This document shows positions 9,197 to 17,218 of a DNA stretch of 43,493 nt, piece after piece. The DNA comes from Gammaproteobacteria bacterium (GTDB lineage: Bacteria; Pseudomonadota; Gammaproteobacteria; Steroidobacterales; GCA-2729495). The translations under genes and the position numbers were made by a program. The notes under the pieces were generated by a model. The model did no database searches. It was not told the origin of the DNA and was given only the letters and a program-made list of their open reading frames with translations. The stretch covers positions 111,197 through 154,689 of the forward strand of contig JAQWPD010000101.1 of NCBI GenBank assembly GCA_029245525.1, in the 5' to 3' direction. Position 1 is the stretch's first letter; the number at the start of each line of letters is the position of its first letter.

Positions 9197-10096
9197 CTAT
9201 AGCCTTGATGCATCGAACTTGTCAGCAATACGCTCAGCCTGACGGCGCAGTGCTGTGCCAAAACCAGCCTGATCATAAAGATGATGCAGCGCGCCCAGAT
9301 CTGGCGCGCGACGTTTCAATACTGCCACGCTGGTATTCACCGGCACATCACAATGAATTGTGCTCAGCTCGCGCGATAGATAGGCCTGATCACGATGCTC
9401 TTCAAGCTTACGGGCCATTGTCTTCGCACCGCGAAAGCTTAACTGGGCAACCGAGCCGAGATCCGCGTATAAATCATCTAGCGATTTAAAATGAGCCAAC
9501 AAAGCACTTGCGGTTTTCGGACCCACACCGCGCACCCCTGGAATGTTATCCACCGCATCACCAGCCAAAGCCAAATAATCGATCATCTGCTCCGGCCGGA
9601 TACCATACTGGGCAGGAACGTCGTGATAACCCACCCGACGATTGCCCGCGTAATCCCACATGACGTCACCATCGCGTAACAACTGAACCATATCTTTATC
9701 AGAACTAACGATAGTGCCTGCGACACCCTCGGCACGCATGCGCGCAATAACAGTCCCTATCAGGTCATCCGCCTCAAACCGGGCCTCACTGAAATCAGCC
9801 AGTCCCAGAGCACTGACAACCTGTTGGCAACGCCGAAACTGCTGCTTCAACTCCTCCGGAGCCGGGTCACGATTGGCTTTGTATTGGGGATAGATATCGT
9901 TGCGAAAGCAACTGCCGAGACTCTGATCAAAAGCAACGGCGACGAGATCAGGGTTTGCCGACTCGAGAAAGTCCCCAATGAATCGCGTAAATCCATACAC
10001 CGCATTCACCGGATCATTGCTGTCATCGACCATGGTGTCGGGCATAGAAAACCACGCCCGGAAAATATACACACTGGCATCAATCGCATAGACCAT
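9197..10096 (-). CDS. 5'-3' exonuclease (Pol I N-domain / flap endonuclease type)
   Basis: A 299-aa stand-alone version of the DNA polymerase I 5'-nuclease domain. The metal-binding acid residues are all visible: D6 (AIDAS), the FDQ segment near residue 60, the EADDLIG cluster, SSDKDM, and GDAVDNIPGVRGVGPKTA, the helix-3-turn-helix that grips DNA. The length is longer than E. coli Xni/ExoIX (~250 aa) and nearer a full FEN domain. It would cut 5' flaps or RNA primers during repair and lagging-strand synthesis. It starts 11 bp after the HNH nuclease stop, so the two nucleases are probably co-transcribed. No polymerase domain is attached. Confidence 0.88.
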   Translation of the reverse strand: MVYAIDASVYIFRAWFSMPDTMVDDSNDPVNAVYGFTRFIGDFLESANPDLVAVAFDQSLGSCFRNDIYPQYKANRDPAPEELKQQFRRCQQVVSALGLADFSEARFEADDLIGTVIARMRAEGVAGTIVSSDKDMVQLLRDGDVMWDYAGNRRVGYHDVPAQYGIRPEQMIDYLALAGDAVDNIPGVRGVGPKTASALLAHFKSLDDLYADLGSVAQLSFRGAKTMARKLEEHRDQAYLSRELSTIHCDVPVNTSVAVLKRRAPDLGALHHLYDQAGFGTALRRQAERIADKFDASRL

Positions 10097-10107
10097 AGAA
10101 GCCTATG

Positions 10108-10758
10108 CTAACTCAGCAAGGCTGAATTAAACCGACCTGTCCCGAGGTGTCCGCTCAAGCGTTTGTGAAGCGGACTGGTGCGTGGAAAATGCGCCAGCAA
10201 AAATTCCATTTGATCGGCCAGTACACGGCGGCCCTTTAGATAGATGTATTCGGCATAGGTGGGTATAAACGGCACTGCGATAAGCTCCATGCCGGCCTGC
10301 TCGGGCGTTCGCCCGCCTTTGTGGTTATTGCAGCGCCTACAGGCTGCAACAACGTTAGCCCAAACGTCCCTTCCACCCTGACTAACTGGCGTAATATGAT
10401 CACGGGTTAAATCGCGCTCAGAAAAGCGCGTGGCGCAGTACATGCACAGGCTAGCATCACGGCGAAACAGGGTTTTGTTGTTTACCGGAGGCACGTAATT
10501 GTTGCGACGCTCAGCATGATTGGTCGAATGACCCATAGTCGCAATAATTGAATTCACTTCGATAATAGAACGTTCGCCCGTGGCAGCAGAAAAGCCACCA
10601 TGAATTTGATACAAGGGCTGCCCACAGGCATAAGCGACCTGATTGGTGTAATAGAGTCTAGCCGCATCACGGTAATCGATCCACTCAAGAGGCATGCCGG
10701 ATGCGTCGGTGCGCAGCACCTGTTGACTCAGATTTTTGATGTACTCGGTGGTGTCCAT
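10108..10758 (-). CDS. HNH endonuclease family protein
   Basis: A 216-aa protein from ATG 10758 (a TTG one codon upstream is less likely). The HNH core lies in the middle: CMYC (zinc pair), LTRDHITPVSQGGRD with the catalytic D-H, NVVAACRRCNNHKGGR with the second zinc pair and the terminal N/H. About 90 residues precede the core, including NAERR-like text and NNKTLFRRD, and ~65 follow (FIPTYAEYIYLKGRR). The same layout is seen in a widespread chromosomal HNH family of unknown role, not in restriction or phage terminase genes. It is the first gene of the run with the 5'-3' exonuclease, suggesting a DNA repair or processing role (inferred). Confidence 0.82.
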   Translation of the reverse strand: MDTTEYIKNLSQQVLRTDASGMPLEWIDYRDAARLYYTNQVAYACGQPLYQIHGGFSAATGERSIIEVNSIIATMGHSTNHAERRNNYVPPVNNKTLFRRDASLCMYCATRFSERDLTRDHITPVSQGGRDVWANVVAACRRCNNHKGGRTPEQAGMELIAVPFIPTYAEYIYLKGRRVLADQMEFLLAHFPRTSPLHKRLSGHLGTGRFNSALLS

Positions 10759-11019
10759 CAATGAGCCTGCTGAAGCCTTGAACGCCTCCTATCTTGCAGC
10801 GTCTACAAAAAAAAGCAACACGCTAACCGTTTACCTTCCGATAACATCTGCCTGGCGAGTTATTACCCACACACAACTGATATCTTGGGTCTTCGCGCTC
10901 GGCGAGGTCGGTGTTGGGCATGCGTCAATGCGCCGTCCTCCGTCAAAAAACCGTTATTCTCCATGCCCGTACTTGTAATCGCCACGCTCACGGTTAACCT
11001 CTAGCATAAGCGGAGAGTG

Positions 11020-11038
11020 TCCCCGCGAGAATCGGGGA
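11020..11038. other. Perfect 6-bp hairpin in the priA upstream region
   Basis: TCCCCG at 11020-11025 pairs with CGGGGA at 11033-11038 around a 7-base loop. It is not followed by a T run on either strand, so it is not a simple terminator. It could be part of a structured RNA or a protein site. Confidence 0.45.
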
Positions 11039-11151
11039 AATGCACCAGCGGAACTGACCGCGTGTAACAGCGCCAGTGGAAAAGGATTCGCCTTTATCAG
11101 AAAAAACCGCTCGCCCGTTGCGGTCTTGCACGCGATTGTCGGTCGGTTTTT

Positions 11152-11168
11152 TGCACTAAAATGGGGCA
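11152..11168. promoter_or_regulatory. Candidate NtrC-type binding dyad
   Basis: The 17-mer TGCACTAAAATGGGGCA differs by one base from the NtrC consensus TGCACY-N5-GGTGCA known from glnA promoters of enteric bacteria. A GGTGCACC palindrome lies further on at 11230-11237. There is a TGGCAC at 11335 but no matching -12 GC, so a sigma-54 promoter is not supported. Confidence 0.3.
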
Positions 11169-11241
11169 AAATGCCCCTGAGGGGGGTCGGCGGTCACTTG
11201 GACATAGTCCAGTTATGCACATTCCCTGCGGTGCACCAATT

Positions 11242-11283
11242 AATTAGGCCTGATTGAAACAAGAGGGGCTTACAATTAGGCCT
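11242..11283. repeat. Direct repeat AATTAGGCCT, two copies 32 bp apart
   Basis: Copies at 11242-11251 and 11274-11283, each with an AGGCCT palindromic core; the 32-bp spacing is three DNA turns, so both face the same side of the helix. This is consistent with a regulator site, identity unknown. Confidence 0.5.
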
Positions 11284-11356
11284 TAAATTATTGATTTATT
11301 TATATAAGTTGTTATTGTTCATTTTTTAACCAAACTGGCACAAATGACCTGACTGC

Positions 11357-11377
11357 GCGGGTACCCCGCTTTGTTTT
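11357..11377 (+). terminator. Terminator-like hairpin upstream of priA
   Basis: GCGGG (11357-11361) pairs with CCCGC (11365-11369) around a TAC loop and is followed by TTTGTTTT. The stem is short. If it works, an unannotated rightward transcript must start in the gap and end here, before priA. Confidence 0.4.
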
Positions 11378-11460
11378 CCGGTTAGTCCACACAGTTATCC
11401 ACAGATTTTGTGGACAACTTATGTCATGTCGGTTTTTTTTACGAAACGTTATCAAAGCTT

Positions 11461-13650
11461 ATGAGCTCGACCATACTCCGCGTTGCACTTAAAGCGCCAT
11501 TGCATGAACTGTACGATTATCTGGCCCCCACCGGAGGGCCCGAGCCTATGGTCGGACAGCGGATTAGCGTGCCCTTCGGCCGCAGCGAGCGAATTGGCGT
11601 TATCGCAGCACTTGCCGCAACCACAACTATTGCACCTGAACGCTTAAAGAGGGCCAAGCAGATTATTGATAGAGTGCCACTGCTCGACAGCTCGTTGGTC
11701 GAGCTGCTCAACTGGGCTGCGGTCTATTATCAGCACCCGCCAGGCGAAGTTTTTGCGGCAGCGTTGCCGGCGGGGCTGCGAAAAGGACAGAAGGTCTCCG
11801 GCGCGACCGAATCGCGTTGGCGCATCACTGAAAAGGGTGTCGCGGCACTCGATGCAGCAGCAATTAAAGCCCCGGTTCAAAGGCAGATTCTTCAGGCTCT
11901 TTACAGCGGGGAGCAAAACAGCACGGCCCTAGCTGCAGTTCATGATGGCTGGCAGCGCGCCGTCCGCGAGCTACAAAAGAAAGCATTTGCAGCGAAGTTC
12001 ACCGCGGAACTGGAAAAGGCGCTGCCGCCAGATCTCCCATTGAAAACCGGACCGCAGCTCAACGCCGACCAGCAGCAAGCTGTGGATCAAATTACTCCAG
12101 CCAACAGCAAAACCTGGCTGCTTGATGGGGTAACCGGCAGCGGAAAAACCGAGGTTTATCTGCGCCTGATCGAACAACAGCTCGGCGCTGGCAAACAAAC
12201 ATTAGTCGTGGTTCCTGAAATTGGATTGACCCCACAGCTGGTCTCTCGTTTTAAGGAACGACTAGCAACCACGGTCGTCGTCATGCATTCAAATCTCAAT
12301 GACACGGAGCGCACACAAGCTTGGTTAGATGCCAGCAATGGCACAGCTGGCGTTATTATAGGCACTCGCTCCGCAATTTTTACGGCACTCAACCGGCCTG
12401 GAATGATTGTTATCGATGAAGAGCATGACGCCTCACTAAAGCAGCAAGAAGGCTTTCGCTACTCGGCCCGCGATTTGGCAGTAGTGCGCGGCAACAAGTT
12501 AAAAATTCCGGTTGTGCTTGGCTCGGCGACCCCATCATTCGAAACGCTGGCAAATGCGGCTGCCGGACGTTATCAAGGTCTGCGCTTACCCCTCAGGGCC
12601 GGCGGTGCGCGCCAGCCCGAAGTTAACTTGATTAACCTGCAGCGCTATCCGGCAACTGACGGATTAACGCAGCCCATGATTGATGCCATAGGCCGACATC
12701 TCGGCAATAACGGACAAGTGCTGATCTATCTCAATCGGCGCGGATTCGCGCCAACACTCTTTTGCACTAGCTGCTGCAGTTGTCTGGAATGCCCGCGCTG
12801 TGATGCGCGGCTGGTCGCGCATCAGCAGCGCAAACTGGCCGTCTGCCACCACTGCGGATTCGAATCCCGCTTGCCTGAGGTTTGCGCGAAATGCGGCGGC
12901 GAGCTGGTGCCGCTGGGGCAGGGTACGGAACGAGTCGAAACAGCCATCAAACATTTGTTTCCAGAAGAAACTATTGTCCGCCTTGATCGCGACTCAACGC
13001 GCCGCAAAGGCAGCATCGAAAAGCATCTTGAAATAATACGCAGCGGTCGTGCACGTATTTTACTTGGCACGCAGATGCTCACGAAAGGACATGATTTCCC
13101 GAATGTGACCTTGGTCTGCGTGCTCGATGCGGATCAGGGACTGTTCGGTACCGACTTCCGCAGTGGTGAGCGATTGGCACAAAATTTTATTCAGGTGTCG
13201 GGTCGGGCCGGGCGCGCAGACCGCAGCGGCGAAGTTTGGATCCAAACCCTATACCCGGAGCATCAGCAGCTGCAGACTCTGCTCAAAAAAGGCTATACGG
13301 GCTATGCAGAACAGGCGCTCGCCGAGCGGCAATTAACAGCATGGCCGCCTTACAGTCACCTTGCATTGCTGCGCGCAGAGGGCAGCAGCAAAGACACTCT
13401 CTATCAATTTCTAGCCGCGGCAAGAGCTGGAGCAGACCAGATCAACCCGGGTGGCGTGAGGATTCTCGGGCCGGCCAGCGCGCCAATGGAGCGGCGGGCA
13501 GGACGCTGGCGCGCGCAAATATTGCTGCAAGCAGAGCATCGGCCGACCCTTCAGGCCATGCTGACCTCATGGCGTCAGCATCTGGTGGAATCGCCGATCT
13601 CGAGAAAGGCTCGATGGTCGATTGATGTCGATCCTATCGAGCTTTTTTAG
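11461..13650 (+). CDS. priA: Primosomal protein N' (PriA) replication-restart helicase
   Basis: A 729-aa protein starting at ATG 11461; an upstream GTG at 11410 is in frame but lies inside the DnaA-like sites and adds unconserved residues. The N-terminal 3'-DNA-binding domain begins ILRVALKAPLHELYDY. Walker A is GVTGSGKTEVYL (about residues 223-234) and Walker B is DEEHD (319-323). A cysteine-rich zinc region with four C-x2-C pairs (CTSC, CPRC, CHHC, CAKC) follows, then helicase motifs TQMLTKGHDFPNV and QVSGRAGRA. PriA recognises stalled forks and D-loops and reloads DnaB. It heads the rightward run priA-argS-ftsN, a common order in gammaproteobacteria. Confidence 0.97.
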   Translation: MSSTILRVALKAPLHELYDYLAPTGGPEPMVGQRISVPFGRSERIGVIAALAATTTIAPERLKRAKQIIDRVPLLDSSLVELLNWAAVYYQHPPGEVFAAALPAGLRKGQKVSGATESRWRITEKGVAALDAAAIKAPVQRQILQALYSGEQNSTALAAVHDGWQRAVRELQKKAFAAKFTAELEKALPPDLPLKTGPQLNADQQQAVDQITPANSKTWLLDGVTGSGKTEVYLRLIEQQLGAGKQTLVVVPEIGLTPQLVSRFKERLATTVVVMHSNLNDTERTQAWLDASNGTAGVIIGTRSAIFTALNRPGMIVIDEEHDASLKQQEGFRYSARDLAVVRGNKLKIPVVLGSATPSFETLANAAAGRYQGLRLPLRAGGARQPEVNLINLQRYPATDGLTQPMIDAIGRHLGNNGQVLIYLNRRGFAPTLFCTSCCSCLECPRCDARLVAHQQRKLAVCHHCGFESRLPEVCAKCGGELVPLGQGTERVETAIKHLFPEETIVRLDRDSTRRKGSIEKHLEIIRSGRARILLGTQMLTKGHDFPNVTLVCVLDADQGLFGTDFRSGERLAQNFIQVSGRAGRADRSGEVWIQTLYPEHQQLQTLLKKGYTGYAEQALAERQLTAWPPYSHLALLRAEGSSKDTLYQFLAAARAGADQINPGGVRILGPASAPMERRAGRWRAQILLQAEHRPTLQAMLTSWRQHLVESPISRKARWSIDVDPIELF

Positions 13651-13737
13651 CGCCGGCGGCGCGCAACGTATAGAATCGCCATTCCGGAAATGCGAACCGC
13701 ATAACTGCGGCTACCGCAACTACAGCAGTGATTACTT

Positions 13738-15486
13738 ATGAAACTCGTCGTCGAAACACTTCTACGTGAGGCGCTCAACGGTCTAGGGTCTGCCCAAACG
13801 ACTCTGGACGGTGTCACGATCGCTGTAGAGCGCACTCGCGATCTGGCGCACGGTCACTTCGCCAGCAATGTGGCCATGCAACTGGCAAAACCGTTGCGCA
13901 AGTCACCCCGCGATATCGCAAAACTGATCATCGACCAACTGCCTGCCTCTGAGCTGCTCGAGAAAACGGCTATTGCGGGGCCCGGGTTTATTAACTTTTA
14001 TCTGACTGATGCGGCGTTTCATCAGGAACTGCTTCGCATCAGGTCAAGCGGCGCTGCTTACGGACACAATGACAACGGCAAAGACCAAAGAGTGCTTTTA
14101 GAGTTTGTTTCAGCCAACCCAACGGGTCCCTTGCATGTTGGCCACGGTCGCCATGCCGCCTACGGTGCCTGCGTGGCCAATCTGCTCAGCGCCAATGGTT
14201 TCGAGGTGCGAAAAGAGTATTACGTCAATGACGCCGGAAGGCAGATGGATATCCTCGGTCTGAGCACATGGCTGCGCCTGCTCGAACAAGCCGGAAACAG
14301 CTTAAGTTTTCCATCAGGTGCCTATCGGGGCAATTACATACTCGACATTGCTGCGGCTCTGCAACAGCAGCAGCCTGAACTGTCGGAATTACCCGCGGCG
14401 CTATTCACGGACCTCCCTGCAGATGGCCCGGATGGCAATGCGGATGAGCATCTCGACGCGCTCATCGCGAATGCCAATGAGTCTCTCGGTAGCGAGCGAT
14501 TCCGCGGGGTGATTGAGTTTGCTCTAAACAGTATTCTCGATGATATAAAAGATGATCTGGGTGAATTCGGCGTCAGTTACGATGAATGGTTTTCAGAGAA
14601 AAGCCTCAGTGACGATGGTGCCGTGCAAAAAGCATTGACCCTTCTCGCAAGCAACAACGTCACCTATGAAAAAGAAGGTGCTGTCTGGTTCCGTGCAACT
14701 GACTATGACGATGAAAAAGATCGTGTTGTTGTTCGGGATAATGGTCGCACCACGTACTTTGCTTCCGATATTGCTTACCATCTGAACAAAGTTGATCGTG
14801 GGTTTAACAAGCTCATTGACATATGGGGCTCTGATCACCATGGCTACGTCCCTCGAGTGCGCGCCGGAATGGATGCTATGGGCCAACCATCGGAAATTCT
14901 GGAAGTTGATCTGGTGCAGTTTGTGGTGCTGTTTCGCGGCAGCGAAAAGGTACAGATGTCCACTCGCTCAGGCGAGTTCATCACCCTGCGCGAACTCCGT
15001 CAGGAAGTCGGTGATGACGCTGCTCGGCTGTTCTTTGTAATGCGCTCTAACGAACAGCACCTTGAATTCGACCTGGACCTTGCTAAATCGAAGAGCAATG
15101 AAAACCCTGTGTATTACCTGCAGTATGCGCATGCCCGCATTGCCAGCGTGTTTCGCGAGCTCAATAGCCAGTCTTTAGGCTACGATGAAGCGCTGGGTAT
15201 TGAGCAGTTAAGCCGCTTAAATGCCGGGCAGGAAAAAACGCTATTGGTTCGCCTCAGTCAGTTTCCTGAGATGGTAGAACTCGCTGCGCGTCAGAAAGCA
15301 CCTCAGCACATCGTGCATTATCTGAAAGACGTTGCTCAGGACTTTCACGCTTGGTACAACGCCTGCCTGTTTCTCGAAGACGAAGCTGAACTCAGGAACG
15401 CTCGTCTGTTTTTGGCACAACAAACGGCGCAGGTCATGCGCAATGGTCTCACTCTATTAGGCGTTAGCGCGCCCGACAGCATGTAA
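13738..15486 (+). CDS. argS: Arginyl-tRNA synthetase
   Basis: A 582-aa class I synthetase. The HIGH signature is in TGPLHVGHGRHAAYG, with H133-V-G-H136. The KMSKS region is the non-canonical VQMSTRSG (residues 405-412), as is usual in ArgRS. The N-terminal additional domain (residues 1-~110, HFASNVAMQLAKPL) recognises the tRNA D-loop, and the C-terminal DALR anticodon domain includes YLQYAHARIASVFREL. It charges tRNA-Arg in the cytosol, and ArgRS needs bound tRNA to activate Arg. It follows priA by 87 bp and precedes the SPOR gene by 24 bp. Length is normal. Confidence 0.97.
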   Translation: MKLVVETLLREALNGLGSAQTTLDGVTIAVERTRDLAHGHFASNVAMQLAKPLRKSPRDIAKLIIDQLPASELLEKTAIAGPGFINFYLTDAAFHQELLRIRSSGAAYGHNDNGKDQRVLLEFVSANPTGPLHVGHGRHAAYGACVANLLSANGFEVRKEYYVNDAGRQMDILGLSTWLRLLEQAGNSLSFPSGAYRGNYILDIAAALQQQQPELSELPAALFTDLPADGPDGNADEHLDALIANANESLGSERFRGVIEFALNSILDDIKDDLGEFGVSYDEWFSEKSLSDDGAVQKALTLLASNNVTYEKEGAVWFRATDYDDEKDRVVVRDNGRTTYFASDIAYHLNKVDRGFNKLIDIWGSDHHGYVPRVRAGMDAMGQPSEILEVDLVQFVVLFRGSEKVQMSTRSGEFITLRELRQEVGDDAARLFFVMRSNEQHLEFDLDLAKSKSNENPVYYLQYAHARIASVFRELNSQSLGYDEALGIEQLSRLNAGQEKTLLVRLSQFPEMVELAARQKAPQHIVHYLKDVAQDFHAWYNACLFLEDEAELRNARLFLAQQTAQVMRNGLTLLGVSAPDSM

Positions 15487-15510
15487 GCAGCGGGGCAACG
15501 GGACACATCG

Positions 15511-16062
15511 ATGGCGACAAAACGCAAAGCAGGGCGGAAGAAAAAGCAGCAACAAGCAGCAGGGTGGGTTTGGCTAATGGTGGGGCTAAGCATTGGCCTG
15601 ACCATTGCCGCTGGCATCTACATGAAAGATCGAACTAATGCAGCGGCTCTTGTTGAGAAGAACAAAGAGGCGCCCCTCAAGGGCGTTCCGGAAACGCCAG
15701 AGCTTGCGGCTGACAGTGTGCGCGACGAGTATGATTTCTATATTTGGCTGCAGGAACAAAATTACCGGGTGCCGGACGAGGACTTTCGGGGCAAGCCAAA
15801 ACCGCCACCTCAAAGCATCGAGGACCCTGGCTCTTACGTTCTGCAGGTTATGTCATTCTCCACAAATGCAGATGCAGACCGACTAAAAGCCAGACTGGCA
15901 TTAAGCGGTATCGTTGCCCACATTCAAGAAGTCAACGTCGACGGCAAAGCCATTCACCGTGTTCTTATTGGCCCGATGTCTGACTTGAGCAATGTTAACC
16001 GCACCCTCAGCCAGCTCATTGCCCTGGAGTTCGCCCCCATGCCCATGAAGGTCAGTGATTAA
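15511..16062 (+). CDS. ftsN: SPOR-domain cell division protein (FtsN-like)
   Basis: A 183-aa bitopic protein. The N terminus is a short basic cytoplasmic tail (KRKAGRKKK), followed by one membrane helix at about residues 19-38, a periplasmic linker rich in Pro and Lys, and a C-terminal SPOR domain from about residue 107 (GSYVLQVMSFSTNADADRLK ... HRVLIGPMSDLSNV). SPOR domains bind denuded glycan strands at the septum; FtsN activates septal peptidoglycan synthesis. Location right after argS matches FtsN-like genes in pseudomonads and relatives, where hslVU usually comes next. Here its TAA is overlapped by the GTG start of a CapA-like gene. A generic SPOR protein other than true FtsN is possible. 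Confidence 0.85.
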   Translation: MATKRKAGRKKKQQQAAGWVWLMVGLSIGLTIAAGIYMKDRTNAAALVEKNKEAPLKGVPETPELAADSVRDEYDFYIWLQEQNYRVPDEDFRGKPKPPPQSIEDPGSYVLQVMSFSTNADADRLKARLALSGIVAHIQEVNVDGKAIHRVLIGPMSDLSNVNRTLSQLIALEFAPMPMKVSD

Positions 16063-17218
16063 ACACCGCAGCCAAGGGTGTGTTCTCTGCGGCTTGCTGC
16101 TGACCGCCATCTTGCTCAGTGGCTGCTCTGGCATCACTAAAACACCCTCAGCAGCAAACACAAGACAGGCCAAAGCCGCAATTCCGGCAAATGCAAAACC
16201 CGCTCCCCCCATAGCATCCATCGATAAAACAAAATTACGGGTCACTATTGCTGCCACCGGCGATATCATGCTCGGCTCAGACTACCCGGAAGATCGTTTG
16301 CCTGACAACGATGGCGTTGCTTTTCTGGCTGGTGCTGCTGCTGAGCTCCAAGGCGCAGACGTAGTCTTCGGCAATTTGGAAGGCGTATTAATGGATGGCG
16401 GCGAAGCGGAAAAAACCTGCCAAAACCCCAAAGCTTGCTATCTGTTTCGCACTCCCAGTCGTTATGCGGCCCATCTTGCCAGTGCTGGTTTTAATGTAAT
16501 GAGTCTTGCCAATAATCACGCGGTTGATTTTGGCGAAACCGGCCGCGATGCATCAATGCACGCATTGCAGGCTGTAGGCATTTTGCATTCGGGCCGGGAG
16601 GGCGATGTCGCACGCTGGAGTCGCGGCGACTTACGCTATGCATTAATGGCGTTTTCGCCCACCCGAGGTTCACATGACTTACTGGACTACGAAAAATACC
16701 TTCCGCAGATTGCGGCACTCGCTGCCGCCAACGACATTGTCATCATCTCTTTTCACGGCGGCACCGAAGGCGGCAATGGTGACGAACGCCTTGGCTTCGG
16801 CATGGAGTATGCCTACGGTGAAAAACGTGGAGACGTCGTCGCGTTTGCGCATGCCATGATTGATGCCGGAGCAGACCTGGTTATCGGACATGGTCCACAT
16901 ATTCCGCGCGCTATCGAAATCTATAAGGACAGAGCCATCGCCTACAGTCTGGGCAACTTCGCCACCTATTACGGCATTAGCGTTAGCGATAACAAAGGCT
17001 ATGCGCCGGTTTTGTTGGTTGAATTGGATGGCACCGGAAAACTCATTGGCGGCTCGGTGACCTCATACATTCAGGTCCGTCCGGACGGTCCACAGCCCGA
17101 CCCAAAGCAGCGTGCTTGGAAAATGATTAGCGAACTAAGCCTGCTGGATTTCCCAGACGCTAAAATCCGCTTTTACCCGGACGGTCGCTTTGATGCCGGT
17201 ATTGGAACGGGCCAGTGA
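16055..17218 (+). CDS. CapA-family (poly-gamma-glutamate synthesis type) lipoprotein
   Basis: A 387-aa protein from a GTG start that overlaps the SPOR gene by 8 bases. The signal peptide ends in a lipobox LLSGC with the lipidated Cys at 24, so it is a lipoprotein. From about residue 62 it has the CapA/PGA_cap metallophosphatase-like fold: VTIAATGDIMLGSD, FGNLEGVLMD, FNVMSLANNHAVDFGETG, SFHGGTEG and LVIGHGPHIPRAIE, which carry the conserved Asp, Asn and His residues. CapA proteins act in export or processing of polyglutamate capsules or envelope polymers. No capBC genes are nearby. Start-stop overlaps with both neighbours suggest coupled translation. The substrate is unknown. Confidence 0.85.
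   Translation: MIKHRSQGCVLCGLLLTAILLSGCSGITKTPSAANTRQAKAAIPANAKPAPPIASIDKTKLRVTIAATGDIMLGSDYPEDRLPDNDGVAFLAGAAAELQGADVVFGNLEGVLMDGGEAEKTCQNPKACYLFRTPSRYAAHLASAGFNVMSLANNHAVDFGETGRDASMHALQAVGILHSGREGDVARWSRGDLRYALMAFSPTRGSHDLLDYEKYLPQIAALAAANDIVIISFHGGTEGGNGDERLGFGMEYAYGEKRGDVVAFAHAMIDAGADLVIGHGPHIPRAIEIYKDRAIAYSLGNFATYYGISVSDNKGYAPVLLVELDGTGKLIGGSVTSYIQVRPDGPQPDPKQRAWKMISELSLLDFPDAKIRFYPDGRFDAGIGTGQ

Larger units (their letters stand above)
11213..11417. promoter_or_regulatory. Cluster of DnaA-box-like sites around an AT-rich tract
   Basis: TTATGCACA at 11213-11221 and TTATCCACA at 11395-11403 both fit the DnaA consensus TTATNCACA exactly. TGTGGACAA at 11409-11417 is a reverse box with one mismatch, so the last two face each other 5 bases apart. 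Between them, 11284-11332 is almost entirely A and T. This could be a DnaA-controlled priA promoter or an origin-like unit. The box sequence matches are directly seen; the function is inferred. Confidence 0.5.
10759..11460. other. 702-bp non-coding region between HNH gene and priA
   Basis: This is the only gap over 300 bases. Divergent promoters for the HNH gene and priA must lie here, but clear -35/-10 pairs are not obvious. Visible elements: a hairpin at 11020-11038 (TCCCCG/CGGGGA), an NtrC-like dyad at 11152-11168, a 6-bp hairpin at 11163-11177, DnaA-box-like 9-mers at 11213, 11395 and 11409, a direct repeat AATTAGGCCT at 11242 and 11274, an AT-rich tract at 11284-11332, and a GC hairpin followed by a T-rich tail at 11357-11377. 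I see no tRNA or convincing ORF in it. Confidence 0.8.

Noticed and set aside
10954-11169. 71-aa leftward ORF in the priA upstream gap
   Set aside because: No Shine-Dalgarno, start lies inside a hairpin/dyad, and no recognisable family; better treated as non-coding.
11335-11350. Sigma-54 promoter starting TGGCAC
   Set aside because: The -12 element (GC ten bases after the GG) is absent.
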